This document shows positions 12,531 through 23,129 of a stretch of DNA of 64,000 nt, in pieces; positions within the stretch are counted from its first letter, which is position 1, and each line of letters starts with the position of its first letter. The notes under the pieces are model-generated. The model had not been told where the DNA came from, made no database searches, and was given only the letters and a program-made list of their open reading frames with translations. Origin of the DNA: Platanthera guangdongensis (lineage: Eukaryota > Streptophyta > Magnoliopsida > Asparagales > Orchidaceae). Location: positions 146,647,010-146,711,009 of the forward strand of contig CM077167.1 of the NCBI GenBank assembly GCA_039583875.1, given 5' to 3'. Position numbers and translations under genes: made by a program.

Positions 12531-12855
12531 ATACCGCACGGTGATAGTCTTATCGCGGGTGGTAGCTCAGTGATTTAAATGACCTAACACTCGGGTTGGG
12601 TACCGCGGAGCTAGCGTGCTGCGGTAGCCACTCAATGCTTTCGACCACTTAACACTGTCAAACAATCGTCGAGCGCGCTGGCGCTAAGTGATAGGAGTTA
12701 CCACGCCGTACTACTCTCTCGACGAAAGTCGAACGGTACCGCTAAGCGATAAAGTGTTATCGCGGGGCACTATATCTGATAGCGGCAACGACTGGTCAAA
12801 GCGGAAACCGCCTATGTTACCGCACGTCGGTAGTAGCTACCGCGCGGCGGTATCT
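12531..12855 (+). repeat. TACCGC/GCGGTA motif cluster in U3 of LTR B
   Basis: Repeated half-palindromes such as TACCGCACGGTGATAG, GGTACCGC and TACCGCGCGGCGGTATC recur at irregular spacing between 12531 and 12855. The last copy ends a few bases before the TATAAAG box. LTR C carries the same motif cluster at its own U3. Confidence 0.75.
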
Positions 12856-12859
12856 TTTG

Positions 12860-12866
12860 TATAAAG
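12860..12866 (+). promoter_or_regulatory. TATA box of LTR B
   Basis: TATAAAG lies just after the motif cluster and about 365 bases into the LTR, a typical U3/R position. Inferred from sequence and placement. Confidence 0.6.
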
Positions 12867-13548
12867 ATGGACTTGAGATTTTATTCTCGTCTTCTCATAT
12901 ACTACCTCTACTTGAGTAGAGATGGAAGATGAGGAACATCCAAGAGCTTGTGTAAAGATCGATCCAAGGTTTGCTTGTGATTGGAATCGCGAGTCGACGC
13001 TAGATCCGCGTAGAGGATGTGGTAGCAATCAATTCCATCCGAATCATAGATCACGGTCATGGATCCGAAGAGATCTTCAAGGGTAACGATTTTCTCCCAG
13101 ACAAGTGAAGTACTCAATATGCATCTGCATGGATCCCCTCAACAAAAGGTGGAATGGGTAGATTCCAATGGGTAGATCGGTTTGATCCTCATATATTCAT
13201 GCATTTAGATCCGGAAATGTAGAGTACGGAATAGGCATGTTGTGTGAAGCCGATCTGGAAAAGTTGGTCTGGATTAATGATATTTAATTTGCGTGTCGGA
13301 GAAGACTCCGTGGAAAGTACATAGGAATGATCACAATTGTGTGAATTTTTGATATCGTCGGGCGATAGTGAGTGTCGTCAAGAGATAGCGTCTTGCGAGC
13401 TAGTGTTATGAGGCCTGTCTTTAAGAGACCTGGGGGCTGTTGTATATAGGTTGTGTTCTTAAGTTGCCTGGCATGTGGTGGGTGCCAGCCCAAAATGGAC
13501 AAAGCTGTGTGGCTTGTGATGAGTTGAGTCGTGAAGGACAACTACTGT

Positions 13549-13700
13549 GTCATAAAGTTAAGTACCTCTGATCAATTGGGCCATCAAGTTAAGTACCTCT
13601 GAATGGGGAGTTGGTCGTCAAGTTAAGTACCTCTGAATGACGTAGTCGTCAAGTTAAGTACCTCTGAATGACAAAGTTACCCTTAAGTCATGCACCTCTG
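13549..13700 (+). repeat. GTTAAGTACCTCTGA tandem repeat in LTR B
   Basis: Four clear copies of AAGTTAAGTACCTCTGA plus one decayed copy (CTTAAGTCATGCACCTCTGA) occur at spacings of about 27-40 bases. LTRs C and D show no matching array, so this looks like a copy-specific expansion. Confidence 0.85.
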
Positions 13701-14356
13701 AACTGTGGTGTTACATGGGGGAGTCCGGTACACCAAAAATGTGCCCTGAGTGCACGGGGAGTGTGATCGTTGGGCCAACATCTGTGGTAAATGGTGCTTA
13801 AACGCACTTTATGTTGCCATATATATGTTATGCCTTGTTTGCAGAGATGGATCAATGCTACCCCGAGTAAGGGGTGGGATCGTTATAAATGGGTCAGCAA
13901 AATGCTGACCATTGCTTTGTTTGCCACGTTTTGGTGGGCCCTTTAAGGCAGGTGCTGGAGAGCCAAGTGGAAAGTAGCAGGCTGAAGCTCATGTGCTGCA
14001 ATTGGCTATCCCTTGAAGTCCCAAAGACGAACTTTACTGTTTCATGTGTGGCTGGCCTGCGTGCAGATGTATGAAGTCACTTTATTAACTGAAACAATTG
14101 TAATGAGGCTACGACCAAAACATGTGATGTAATATATTATAATATGTCATTTCTTTTGTGTAGTGGACATCCTTGTTATGTATGAGTTCTTAACTTAAAA
14201 TGCTTCGGCTAGAATGCTCTGTGGTAGGACGCGTTTCTACTTGAACCTGAGTTTGGCATACTACATATAATCTACTTGCCTGTTTGTGGTATATGACGTC
14301 AAGCCCCTGCCGGACCTTCTGTTGTATGCAATGCGATGGATGGGGGCATTACAAAA

Positions 14357-14369
14357 TTGGTATCAGACT
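14357..14369 (+). promoter_or_regulatory. Primer-binding site of element B
   Basis: TTGGTATCAGACT lies three bases after the LTR end and is complementary to the 3' end of tRNA-iMet except at its distal bases. Element C carries the same variant (TTGGTATCAGAC). Confidence 0.9.
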
Positions 14370-14598
14370 GCGTTCTCGGTCTTTCTTCTTGGAATTTGTG
14401 GTCAAATTCTTTTAAGGGGTGGTGAGCACGTGTATGTGCGCTACCGTTATAATAATAATGAACCCATGAATGTCCACTTAAGAATGAAAGTACACATGTT
14501 TGTGGAACTGGTATGTTCCTGTGGTTGCTTTTGACAATATTTATAGCTGCTTATTTGTGGGTTTACCATTGTAGGCAACTAGAAGTGGTGCGGCGCAA

Positions 14599-15679
14599 CA
14601 AGAACCCCAGCACTCAGTGGAGAGTAGTGCACCAAATGAGGTTCCAACACCTCCTTCTACAGAAACTATACGGTTGGTTGCTAAATCCTTGTTCACAATG
14701 ATGAATGTGCAACCTGGAGGTCAGAGACAGCCTCCTATTCCTGAGATGGTTCAGGAATCGGTTGGCGTAGTGGAACACGTAGCGGTGAGACAAGTGGCTG
14801 TTGAGCCAGTAGCCGCAAGGAGAGAAACGGAGAAACAATTAAAACATGTGATAAGTTTCAATCCCCATGTGTTTATGGGTACTGGAACCCCTACACAAGC
14901 CAAAGACGGGCTTTTAAGGATAAAGAGAGTCATGACGGCAACTGAAACAGAAGTGTAGCAACAAGTCACCGTGACTACCTTCTTGCTGGATGGTGAGGCA
15001 AGACTTTAGTGGGATGAGCTGGAGCTGCACCAGTTTGTTGGTCGGTCATTGAATGAGATCTCAATGGAGGAGTTCTCAAGGTGTTTTCTGGCAAGGTATG
15101 TTCCATCAGCATAGTGGATTGATATAGAGAACTAGTTTCAAAGGCTAACTTAAGGCGAGTGGTCGGTGGGTGACTACTTGCACGAGTTCACAAGATTGGG
15201 AAGATATGCAGGCTTTACGTTTGCAGATTAGGAATGAAAAATAAATCAGTTCTATGAAGGGCTGAGAGATGACTTGCAGTTGCTTCTCTCAGGACCGATG
15301 ACGCAGGGTTTTCTTACCTTGGTCAATACAGCCCATTCCCTTGAGCTGGACATTAAACATGTGCAACAGAAGAATGCTTGGAGAGGAAAAGACAGAGTTC
15401 AAAGTACCTAGGTCGGCAAAATCTGGATTTCATCGGTGGAAAAAGAAGCCTAAAACTTCTGCGCCGGCTCCTTCATCTCCTACATCTGAAGCACCATCTG
15501 GGAGAGGTCCACCCACATGTTATACATGTGGAAAGGTGGGTCATTTCACTCGAGACTGTTGGAGTAGCCCTCCAAAATGGGAGAAAAAGACGGGTGCGTC
15601 TTATGCTGAGAAGGGAAAGGCAGTGATGGAATCAACTGCATCTCAGGCGCAACCCCGAGTTTATAATTTTTTCCAATAG
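14599..15679 (+). pseudogene. Element B gag with CCHC zinc knuckle, many stops
   Basis: The protein starts near PTPPSTETIR, runs through a capsid-like region (KHVISFNPHVF, SMEEFSRCFLARY) and ends with a knuckle CYTCGKVGHFTRDC at about 15523-15564. At least six in-frame stops (the first at about 14956) and a frameshift near 15400 prevent translation. The same landmarks appear in element C gag (KHVMSFNPPVF, SMEEFSKLFLARF), so both descend from one family, clearly diverged at about 60% identity by eye. No ATG is secure; the upstream leader reads in frame without one. Confidence 0.88.
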
Positions 15680-15746
15680 GAGGCCATAAAGAAAAGTGAT
15701 GTCGTAACAGGTATGAGTGTGTTACTTGTGTGTGTGATTGGTTTGC

Positions 15747-15918
15747 ATTAGGCTTTGTCCTGATATTGGATTGTCCGGCGAGAGCACTGTTTGATACGAG
15801 AGCTTCTCATTCTTTTCTGTCGGAGGACTTCGTAGGGCGTATCGGAGTGTCTTCGTTTACACCGACAGATCAAGTGAATGTGTTGCTTCCTAATGGGTGC
15901 TTGATGCGTGCGGATTGA
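15747..15918 (+). pseudogene. Element B protease fragment, active site decayed
   Basis: The frame reads ALFDTRASHSFLSEDF, matching the retropepsin site but with DTR where DSG is expected (bases about 15793-15801), so Ser and Gly are both changed. The frame stops at 15916-15918, where the junction with element C begins. Confidence 0.82.
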
Positions 15919-15985
15919 GCCTGTTGTGTTGAGGTGCAGATCAAGTGAATGTGTTGCTTCCTAAAGTGTTGAGCCTGTTGTGTTG
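15865..15985. repeat. Patchwork filler junction between elements B and C
   Basis: A run of about 28 bases containing CAGATCAAGTGAATGTG occurs at 15865-15892 and again at 15936-15963, and TTGAGCCTGTTGTGTTG occurs at 15915-15931 and again at 15969-15985. Such short templated copies are typical of end-joining repair of a double-strand break. Confidence 0.8.
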
Positions 15986-16440
15986 CTTCCAGGCTTGGGC
16001 CTCTTAGCCTCTAAAAGAGTGAAGAACAGCCCAACACCCTCATGAACAACTTTAACTACTTGAAGAGCAGACATCACCGTCTTACTCAATCCCTTCATAC
16101 TAGAGAAAGTAGTTTCTTGGCTAGTATTCAACCCCGGTTTAACATTCTTTGAGCTACAATCTATGAACACACATTGCTATGAGAGTCAATCCTTGCAAAA
16201 GATCACGTCAAACTCTACTAGCGGTAGTAGAGACACTTCCAAGTCTAAAGTTTGACTTCCGATCAGCACTTTAATGCGATAGACTATATCCGCACTCATA
16301 GAACACCTATTAGGTAGCAACACATCCAATCCATCCTTAGCCATCGAAGATGACACTCCGATATGTGACACGAAGTCCTCAGATAGCAAAGAGTGTGAAG
16401 CTCATGTATCAAGCAGTGCTCGACCCGGATAGTCCATAAC
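15986..16440 (-). pseudogene. Element C protease fragment
   Basis: The minus-strand frame reads ALLDT, stop, ASHSLLSEDFVSHIG, so the DSG catalytic triplet is lost to a Thr and a stop near 16410. The continuing frame (16389-16186) ends with LPLVEFDVIF, a conserved retropepsin C-terminal motif, and a diverged linker toward RT follows at 16170-15986. The matching part of element B reads ASHSFLSEDFVGRIG. Confidence 0.83.
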
Positions 16441-16494
16441 CATGACAAAGCATATAACACGACAATCATATTACCAAAGCATAAGATGCAAGGT

Positions 16495-16674
16495 ATGCAG
16501 AGTATTATGGCTAAAATTTAACAGATACATGTCACCACATCGCCTTGCTTGATGGACTCCTGCTGGCCACGGTTGTAGACTCTTGGTTGTGCTAGAGCTT
16601 GATGGGATGTGGTTGACTCCACCGTCTTCACTTTATCCACATACGATGCTCCTGCCTTCTTCTCCGATTTTCCA
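16495..16674 (-). pseudogene. Element C gag, C-terminal piece left of solo LTR D
   Basis: The frame reads KAGASYVDK and AQPRVYNRG, matching GASYAEKGK and AQPRVYNFF at the end of element B gag. It is separated from the rest of gag by LTR D; dropping the LTR and one target duplication joins the two sides in frame. Confidence 0.8.
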
Positions 16675-18751
16675 TGTAACACCCCCTATCCGTCGCATAA
16701 TATATAGCAGTAGGTCCTGCCGGGGCCCAACGCCATATACCACTGACAGACCGGGTGGTTAATTAATGGAAACCATCCAAACAATCACAACATCCTACAC
16801 ATAGCATTCTAGCGGAAGCAGTTTAAATAGTTGCAATTAAGAGAACCCAGCAACACGCATGAATGTCTACTAACAAGCCAAAAAGGAATGAAGTACATAC
16901 ACAAGTACTGGCCTTAAGGCCTTACAAATGGTTTACTCATATTACATGTTTTCCATACCACGGCACGCAGGCCGGTCATACATGAACAAAAGCAAGTAAA
17001 ACACTCCAATTAGGCCTTCGAGGGCCGACTTCGCAATTTGGGCTTTAGCCCGCTATTGACCGCTTGGTCCAGCAGCACCTGCAAGCACAATCCACCGCAC
17101 GGTGGCAAACAAAAGCAACGGTCAGCTATGCTGACCAAATTATAACGATCCCGCCCCCAACTCGGGGCGGCGATGCTCCTTCCCTGCACTTTATTAGTAT
17201 AACCAAGCAATATAGTAATATCACTACATCACAGGCGTAGGCTCTCACGGCCACACACCCCGTGCACTCAGGGCACATTCTCGGTGATCACGATCAAGTC
17301 CGCCGACTCACCACCATCCCTTTGGACGGACATATTCGTGAGCATTTGGTCTTTCTGGCCACTGCCTAAGACCCTCAATCTATTCCAACGGTAAGTGCCA
17401 AGTAAATTTAGGTGTCTTTAACCGAAAAACATAGAGCGAGTACGGTTCCGCCTAACCCGTTGCTCACACCGCAATGTTAATTTAAAACACATGCGCGGGT
17501 CAAACTTTCCCGAGTCCCAAATCGTTTACACACAACACATAACCCAGTTATGTTCAAGTTGGCTCCCAGGCCCACATATTTGGCAGAATCACGCATCTGC
17601 CCATTTTTCCGGGTGCACCTTTGGGTTAATCCCCAAGGCTCCCTGTTGCAATCTACCACGTAGAAAAACCCGAAAACAAACATTCACACGGAGTCTTCTC
17701 CGACCATTTATGCAATGCAACATCACCGATCCAGACCAACATGTCCGGATAGGCTTCACACATCATGCATATATCCGTTCTCGATTATGGACTCTACACA
17801 ACGGGTACTTTACATATCTACCCGAAGGAACGCCTCCAACTCACCGCAAACTCGCGAGAGCGGGCTTCCTATGCAAAAGAAAGAGAGTTTCACATGCTCA
17901 AGTAGAGAATCGTTACCCTAGTATTCTTCCTTGGCGCCATGGAAATGTAAGCGGATGAAAAGCACCGCAATCTCCTTGCCTTCGTAGATCCGAAGTCGGC
18001 TCGCGATTTGGAGCTCTGAAACTCCTCCAACGACTGGATCTAGACTTCTTCCTCCTTTCCTCTCCCCTCTCTCGAAGATTTAGGCATAGAACTACGACAA
18101 AAAATAATGGTTTTGAAACCCTTCTCTCGGGTATAACCCCTTCGGGATAACCACAGCCGTCGGATCCCACAAAAGGGATGCACAGATACGATCCAGGTAC
18201 GACCTGGATAAATGGGGCTAAACACCGCACGAATCACCAACAGGACCAAGACACATCCGCGTCAAAATAGTGTCGGAACAATTAGTCAACTCTCGCCAAA
18301 ACCCCTGTATCGACACTCGGCATCGACAGAGTCAAACACGCCACAATGCGCCCCGCGCTCGACGATTGTCGAACCAAGATCGTCGACCACTGCCAGATCG
18401 TCGAACGGAGATATCTGGCCAAATTGTCGAACGCAGCCAGATCGTCGAACGAGAATCTCTGGCAAAATCGTCGAACGCACGACCCGATCGTCGAACCCAC
18501 AGATCGATCGTCGAACCCACGGCCCGATCGTCGAACCAAACTCGACACGCCCTAGGACACGCCCGGGTCCAGGGCCGTGTTTGCTGCTCGACGATCTTCG
18601 AACCCAATTTCATCGACCTCTCGGCCAAATCGTCAAACCCAACACAACACGCCCTAGGACATGCCCGTGTCCCAGGTCGTGTGCCCCCTGCCAAATTCCA
18701 AATTTGGCCCAAAACGCCTCCCGTCGCTCTTTTGAGTATCGGGGTGTTACA
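16675..18751 (-). repeat. Solo LTR D inserted in element C gag
   Basis: A complete 2.08-kb LTR (TGTAACACCCCC at 16675, GGGGTGTTACA ending at 18751) without internal region. The flanks TTCCA (16670-16674) and TGCCA (18752-18756) are a 5-bp target duplication with one mismatch. It is related to LTRs B, C, E and F by landmarks such as GTGCACTCAGGGCACATTC near 17261, but its motif array is different (TCGTCGAAC). Solo LTRs arise by recombination between the two LTRs of a full element. Orientation is assigned by alignment with LTR C, whose PBS fixes the strand. Confidence 0.87.
18356..18546 (-). repeat. TCGTCGAAC array in U3 of LTR D
   Basis: About ten copies of ATCGTCGAAC or one-base variants (TTGTCGAAC, ATCGTCGACC) occur at 15-25-base spacing. 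Linkers include CAGATC, CCCGATC and GAGATATCTGG. A second copy of the array lies at about 19349-19539 because of the tandem duplication. Confidence 0.9.
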
Positions 18752-19172
18752 TGCCACTCCAACAGTTGTAAGATATTTGCCCCGATTTGCCATAGTTATA
18801 ATAAAGATTTGGGCCGCCTCGCCCAGAATATGCCCCAATAGTATTCGATGAAGTAGTCGGTCTAGAAGTTTTGGGCTTCTTGTTCCACTTTCGATACCCA
18901 GACTTCAACAAACTAGGAACTTTAAAGTCCTACCTCTTCACCATCGAGTCCTTCTTACCTTGAACTCTCGTCAGATCCTTCTCCTGAGATCAGGCTGTAT
19001 TGACCAAGATTAGAAAGCCTTGCATCATTGAACCTGAGAGTAGCAACCTCAGATTGCCATGCAGTCTTTTGTAGAATCGGTTGGTCTTGCACTCTTAATC
19101 AGTAAAAGTGGAGCCAGCAAAATGCCCAAATCTCATGAACTCATCAAGGTAGTCATCCACGCTACTGTCACC
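18752..19172 (-). pseudogene. Element C gag, duplicated copy 1
   Basis: This is gag sequence carried in the first unit of the tandem duplication. It includes the zinc-knuckle region and the upstream linker, and it ends abruptly at the duplication boundary at 19172. Confidence 0.82.
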
Positions 19173-19744
19173 GCACAGATACGATCCAGGTCCGACCTGG
19201 ATAAATGGGGCTAAACACTGCACGAATCAGCAACAGGACCAGGACACATCCGCGTCAAAATAGTGTCGGAACAACTAGTCAACTCTCGCCAAAACCCCTG
19301 TGTTGACACTCGGCATCGACAGAGTCAAACACGCCACAATGCACCCCGCGCTTGACGATCGTCGAACCAAGATCGTCGACCACTACCAGATCGTCGAACG
19401 GAGATCTCTGGCCAAATCGTCGAACGCAGCCAGATCGTCGAACGAGAATCTCTGGCAAAATCGTCGAACGCACGGCCCGATCGTCGAACCCACAGATCGA
19501 TCGTCGAACCCACGGCCCGATTGTCGAACCAAACTCGACACGCCCTGGGACACGCCCGTGTCCAGGGTCGTATTTGCTGCTCGACGATCTTCGAACCCAA
19601 TTTCATCGACCTCTCGGCCAAATCGTCCAACCCAACACAACACGCCCTAGGACATGCCCGTGTCCCAGGCCGTGTGCCTCCTGCCAAATTCCAAATTTGG
19701 CCCAGAACGCCTCCCGTCGCTCTTTTGAGTTTTGGGGCGTTACA
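19173..19744 (-). repeat. Partial LTR D from the tandem duplication
   Basis: The segment repeats the U3 end of LTR D, including the TCGTCGAAC array, and ends with GGGGCGTTACA at 19744. It is not an independent insertion. Confidence 0.88.
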
Positions 19745-20680
19745 TGCCACTCCAACAGTTGTAAGTTATTTGCCCCGATTTGCCATAGTTATAATAAAGA
19801 TTTGGGCCGCCTCGCCCAGAAGATGCCCCAATAGTATTCGATGAAGTAGTCGGTCTAGAAGTTTTGGGCTTCTTGTTCCACTTTCGATACCCAGACTTCA
19901 ACAAACTAGGAACTTTAAAGTCCGACCTCTTCACCATCGAGTCCTTCTTACCTTGAACTCTCGTCAGATCCTTCTCCTGAGATCAGGCTGTATTGACCAA
20001 TACTAGAAAGCCTTACATCATTGAACCTGAGAGTAGCAACCTCAGATTGCCATGCAGTATTTTGTAGAATCGGTTGGTCTTGCACTTTAATCAGTAAAAG
20101 TGGAGCTAGCAAAACGCCCAAATCTCATGAACTCATCAAGGTAGTCGTCCACGCTACTGTCACCCTGAGTCAGTCTCTGGAACTGATTCTCCAAAACTAT
20201 TTTGTGCACTGGTGGCATGAACCGTGCCAGAAATAGTTTTGAGAACTCCTCCATCGAGATATCAGAAAGGTGCCTCCCAGCGAAGTGATGAAGCTTTAAA
20301 TCCTCCCACCATAACCTTGCTTCACTATCTAGATGGAAAGTAGCTATCGTAACCTTCTGTCGCTCCTTAGTCTCTATTGCAGACATGACTCTCTTAACTC
20401 TAGAAAGCCAGTCCTCAGCTTGTATTGGGGTCTCAGTCCACAAAAACACTGGTGGGTTAAAGCTCATCACGTGCTTTAGATGTTTCTCAGTTGCTCTCCT
20501 CTGCACTACAGGCTCTGCCGCTACTTGATCTGCAAGCAAAGGTTCCGCTACACTAAGTGGTATGTGACCTAAACTAGGAGCAGGAGGCTTCACTTGCCTC
20601 CCTGGTTGGGCATTAATCATAGAGAACACTGCTTCAGCTACCATTCGAATGGTTTCAGTAGAAGGAGGGGTCGCATGCAC
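19745..20680 (-). pseudogene. Element C gag, N-terminal and central part
   Basis: From about 20680 the minus-strand frame is open for 197 residues (to 20087), beginning near ATPPSTETIRMV and including KHVMSFNPPVF and SMEEFSKLFLARF, the capsid core also seen in element B. It ends at a stop near 20087. The C-terminal part reads through 19937-19745 in another frame; its zinc knuckle is decayed to YYNYGKSGQITYNC, with two Cys changed to Tyr and the His changed to Gln. The first residue is uncertain because no clear ATG precedes the conserved block. Confidence 0.87.
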
Positions 20681-20950
20681 GTCATTGGGCGCACTACTTT
20701 CCGCATAGTGTTGACATTGTGATTGCTCTGCACCACTCCTAGTAACCTATAATTGTGAAACACTCAATTAGGTGACAAACAATTGCCAAATTGCAATCAT
20801 AGGAACACGCAGGTTACTCAAACATGTGTATTTTTATTCATGTGGACATTTATGGGTTCTTTTATGTCATAATGGTAATACACATACATGTGCTCACCAC
20901 CCCTTAAAAGAATTTGACCACAAATTTGAATAAGGAAGACCGACACCAGA
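20681..20950 (-). other. Leader between PBS and gag of element C
   Basis: Non-coding leader. I see no motif beyond AT-rich sequence; position matches the leader of element B at 14370-14598. Confidence 0.6.
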
Positions 20951-20962
20951 GTCTGATACCAA
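20951..20962 (-). promoter_or_regulatory. Primer-binding site of element C
   Basis: The minus strand reads TTGGTATCAGAC, the same variant as in element B, three bases from the LTR end at 20966. Confidence 0.92.
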
Positions 20963-20965
20963 CTT

Positions 20966-23056
20966 TGTAACATCCTCATCTATCACATAACATATAACAG
21001 AAGGTCCGACCGGGGCCCGACGCCATACACTACGAACAGTCGAAGGAGTTACTAATTGAAATCATAAACTATGTACACGCATCCTAACAAAGGGTGCATT
21101 CTAGCAGAAGTAATTTAAAGGTTATAAATAGAACCCAATAATAACATGAATGTCCACTATCACAACTAGGAATGTAAAACAAATACACAAATAAGTTTGG
21201 GCCTTAAGGCCTTACATTGTTTAACTCAAATTAAAATGTCTTGCATACATCAGCATGCAGGTCGGCCACACATGAACAATATAATAAGCAGGTAATTTGC
21301 TTTGGCCATCATGGGCCATCTTAATAATCCTAGGCTCCATCCCGCTATACCCCACTTGGCTCGGCTGCACCTGCACAAAACATTCCACCGCAAGGTGGAA
21401 AACAATAGCAACAGTCAGTATTAGCTGACCAAATTATAACGACCCCACCCCTCACTAGGGGTGGCGGTGCTCCTTTCCTGCAGGCATTAGTATAATCATA
21501 TATTAGCAATCAAATGTGCAACTGCCCAATGCCCGGTGCTCCTAGGGAACATTCTCAGGGCACAGGACCACAAGAGTCGCACCACCATTCTCTATGACGG
21601 TCAGCAATGTTTGAGTTTTCAGTTTCACAAGGGCCAAGGCCAGAGACAACGCCCTATTGCTACGACAAGTCATGTTCTTTACACATTGACCACTCAAGTC
21701 AATCGACAGAGGGGAGGGTATAGTTCATCCATATCTCGTGCTCAAATCGTGCAGCTCGTAGGCCTGATGCAGGTCAGTATCGCCTTTCCCTTTTTTGTAT
21801 GATCCATAACTCTGTAAGGATCTTAGGCTAGCACTCATGGCAACTAAAGCTAAGCAATTCAAGCTCATGCTCCACAAAACTGGCCCCCGGGTCTTCGAAA
21901 GAAAGGCCATCATGACCCCCAGGTCTCACAAGAAAAGCCTCACAAAATAGCCCATAGGTCTCCTTGAGAGAAGCTTCATCAAACAGCCACAAGGCTTCCA
22001 AGAAACATGCCTCAACAAACAACACACTTTTCACTTGGAGCTACCGCCGACTGTAGCTCTACTGCTGCGCGGTAAGGGGATAGACTATCAATTCTTCCCC
22101 TGATTCAGGTGTTTTCCTGGAGTCTACATTCTGTACTCTCAACGCAGCCACATGCACATCCCACGACTCCGAAATCTACGCGACAACCACCGAGTCTTCT
22201 CTGGCATACCAAACATATAAACATCACCAATCCAGAACAACCTGTCCGGATGGGATTCACACAACATGCCTATTCCGTACTTCGATTCCGGATCTAAATG
22301 CAAAACTTACGGGGATATACGGATCTACTCACCAGGAGAAGCTCTTTCACGTGTTTGTGGAGTGTCTATCCTTTAATTTCTAGACGAATGAACACGACCG
22401 TTGCGGCTTTGCCTCCGTAGATCCGAACTAGCTTTGTAAATCCATGTTTTGAATCTCAAATGGCAGCGATATCTCCTTTTCGGCGTTGCTTCTCCTTCCC
22501 CAAAAGATCCGTCCAAGTTCTCAACTCCAAAGGAAAATGAAGTGAAACAGCCATACTAGTACTATAAACAAAGCTACCATCGCGCGGTACCTAACTACCG
22601 CCGCGCGGTACTGCTAATCAATGCCTCGATTCGAGTGCAACAGCCCATGCCCTCCAATCATAGGCCGACGCGTGGCCACGCCGTTACAGCTTCGCTATCG
22701 CCGCGCGATACGACACTAACGCCTCGCAGTATCTAGCGACAGTTATGACATGACCACTCCTGCTACTGCCACGCGTTAGCTACTACCACCGTGCCGTAGA
22801 AACTCGAGTGCTTTGAAAAATTAATTGCCAAGCTACCGCCTATGGTAACTCTACCGCTGGGTGATATCTTACCAAGAGATCGACCAAATAAATGGCTAAC
22901 GCCATGCGCTAACAACCTACGACCGCGTGGTAGACTATGCATTGAATCACCTCGCCTCACTCAATGCTCTCAACGCCTGATGCTACTGCCACGCGGTATC
23001 ATCCTACCGCCCCGTGGTATCCTCTTTTCCTGACTACATAAACTTGGGGTGTTACA
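20966..23056 (-). repeat. 5' LTR of element C
   Basis: The plus strand runs from TGTAACATCCTC (20966) to GGGGTGTTACA (23056), about 2.09 kb, with TG...CA ends. The PBS beside 20966 gives the minus orientation. U3 (right end) contains clustered ACCGCGCGGT-like motifs, and a weak TTTATAG box lies just past them near 22560-22568. Confidence 0.9.
22572..23034 (-). repeat. ACCGCGCGGTA-like motif cluster in U3 of LTR C
   Basis: Variants of CTACCGCGCGGTAG recur throughout: CGCGCGGTACC and CCGCCGCGCGGTACTG (about 22580-22612), CGCCGCGCGATAC, GCCACGCGTTAG, CTACCGCCTATGG, GACCGCGTGGTAG, TGCCACGCGGTATC and CGCCCCGTGGTATC. Many variants differ at CpG sites. Confidence 0.8.
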
Positions 23057-23129
23057 CATTTTACCTTCTCTTCTGAACACTTATTGTGCATCTGAAAGCT
23101 TGTTTTCAGCTGAGATGGAAACAATATTC
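23057..23129. other. Short unassigned gap between LTR C and LTR G
   Basis: Seventy-three bases with no recognisable feature; it may be original host or older element DNA flanking the two insertions. Confidence 0.5.

Larger units (their letters stand above)
12495..14353 (+). repeat. 5' LTR of element B
   Basis: The LTR begins TATAACACCCC (a G-to-A decay of the usual TGTAACACCCC seen in LTRs C and D) and ends GGGGGCATTACA at 14353, three bases before the PBS. It is about 1.86 kb. It contains an early array of ACCGCGCGGT-like motifs, a TATAAAG box at 12860, a tandem repeat at 13549-13700, and the family landmark GTGCCCTGAGTGCAC near 13741. Confidence 0.85.
12495..15935 (+). mobile_element. Element B: 5' half of a Ty3/gypsy element
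   Basis: The order is 5' LTR (12495-14353), PBS, leader, gag and the start of protease, and then the element stops in a patchwork junction at about 15915-15985. RT, RNase H, integrase and the 3' LTR are missing. It belongs to the same family as element C, which lies in opposite orientation immediately to the right. Confidence 0.87.
18180..20164. repeat. 993-bp tandem duplication across LTR D / gag C junction
   Basis: Copy 1 is 18180-19172 and copy 2 is 19173-20164. Each starts at GCACAGATACGATCC and ends at GCTACTGTCACC. They agree at about 95% by eye, and each contains the U3 end of LTR D followed by gag C sequence. The duplication is therefore younger than the LTR D insertion. Confidence 0.93.
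15986..23056 (-). mobile_element. Element C: 5' half of a Ty3/gypsy element, interrupted
   Basis: On the minus strand the order is 5' LTR (23056-20966), PBS, leader, gag (20680 downwards) and protease, ending at the filler junction with element B. Gag is interrupted by solo LTR D and enlarged by a 993-bp tandem duplication. RT, RNase H, integrase and 3' LTR are absent. It faces element B, giving an inverted arrangement of two 5' halves. Confidence 0.87.

Noticed and set aside
18212..18851. Overlapping plus and minus ORFs of up to 209 codons around the LTR D array
   Set aside because: They are caused by the TCGTCGAAC repeat, which lacks stops in several frames (repeated RSSN or DRRT peptides), and the same frames recur in the tandem copy.
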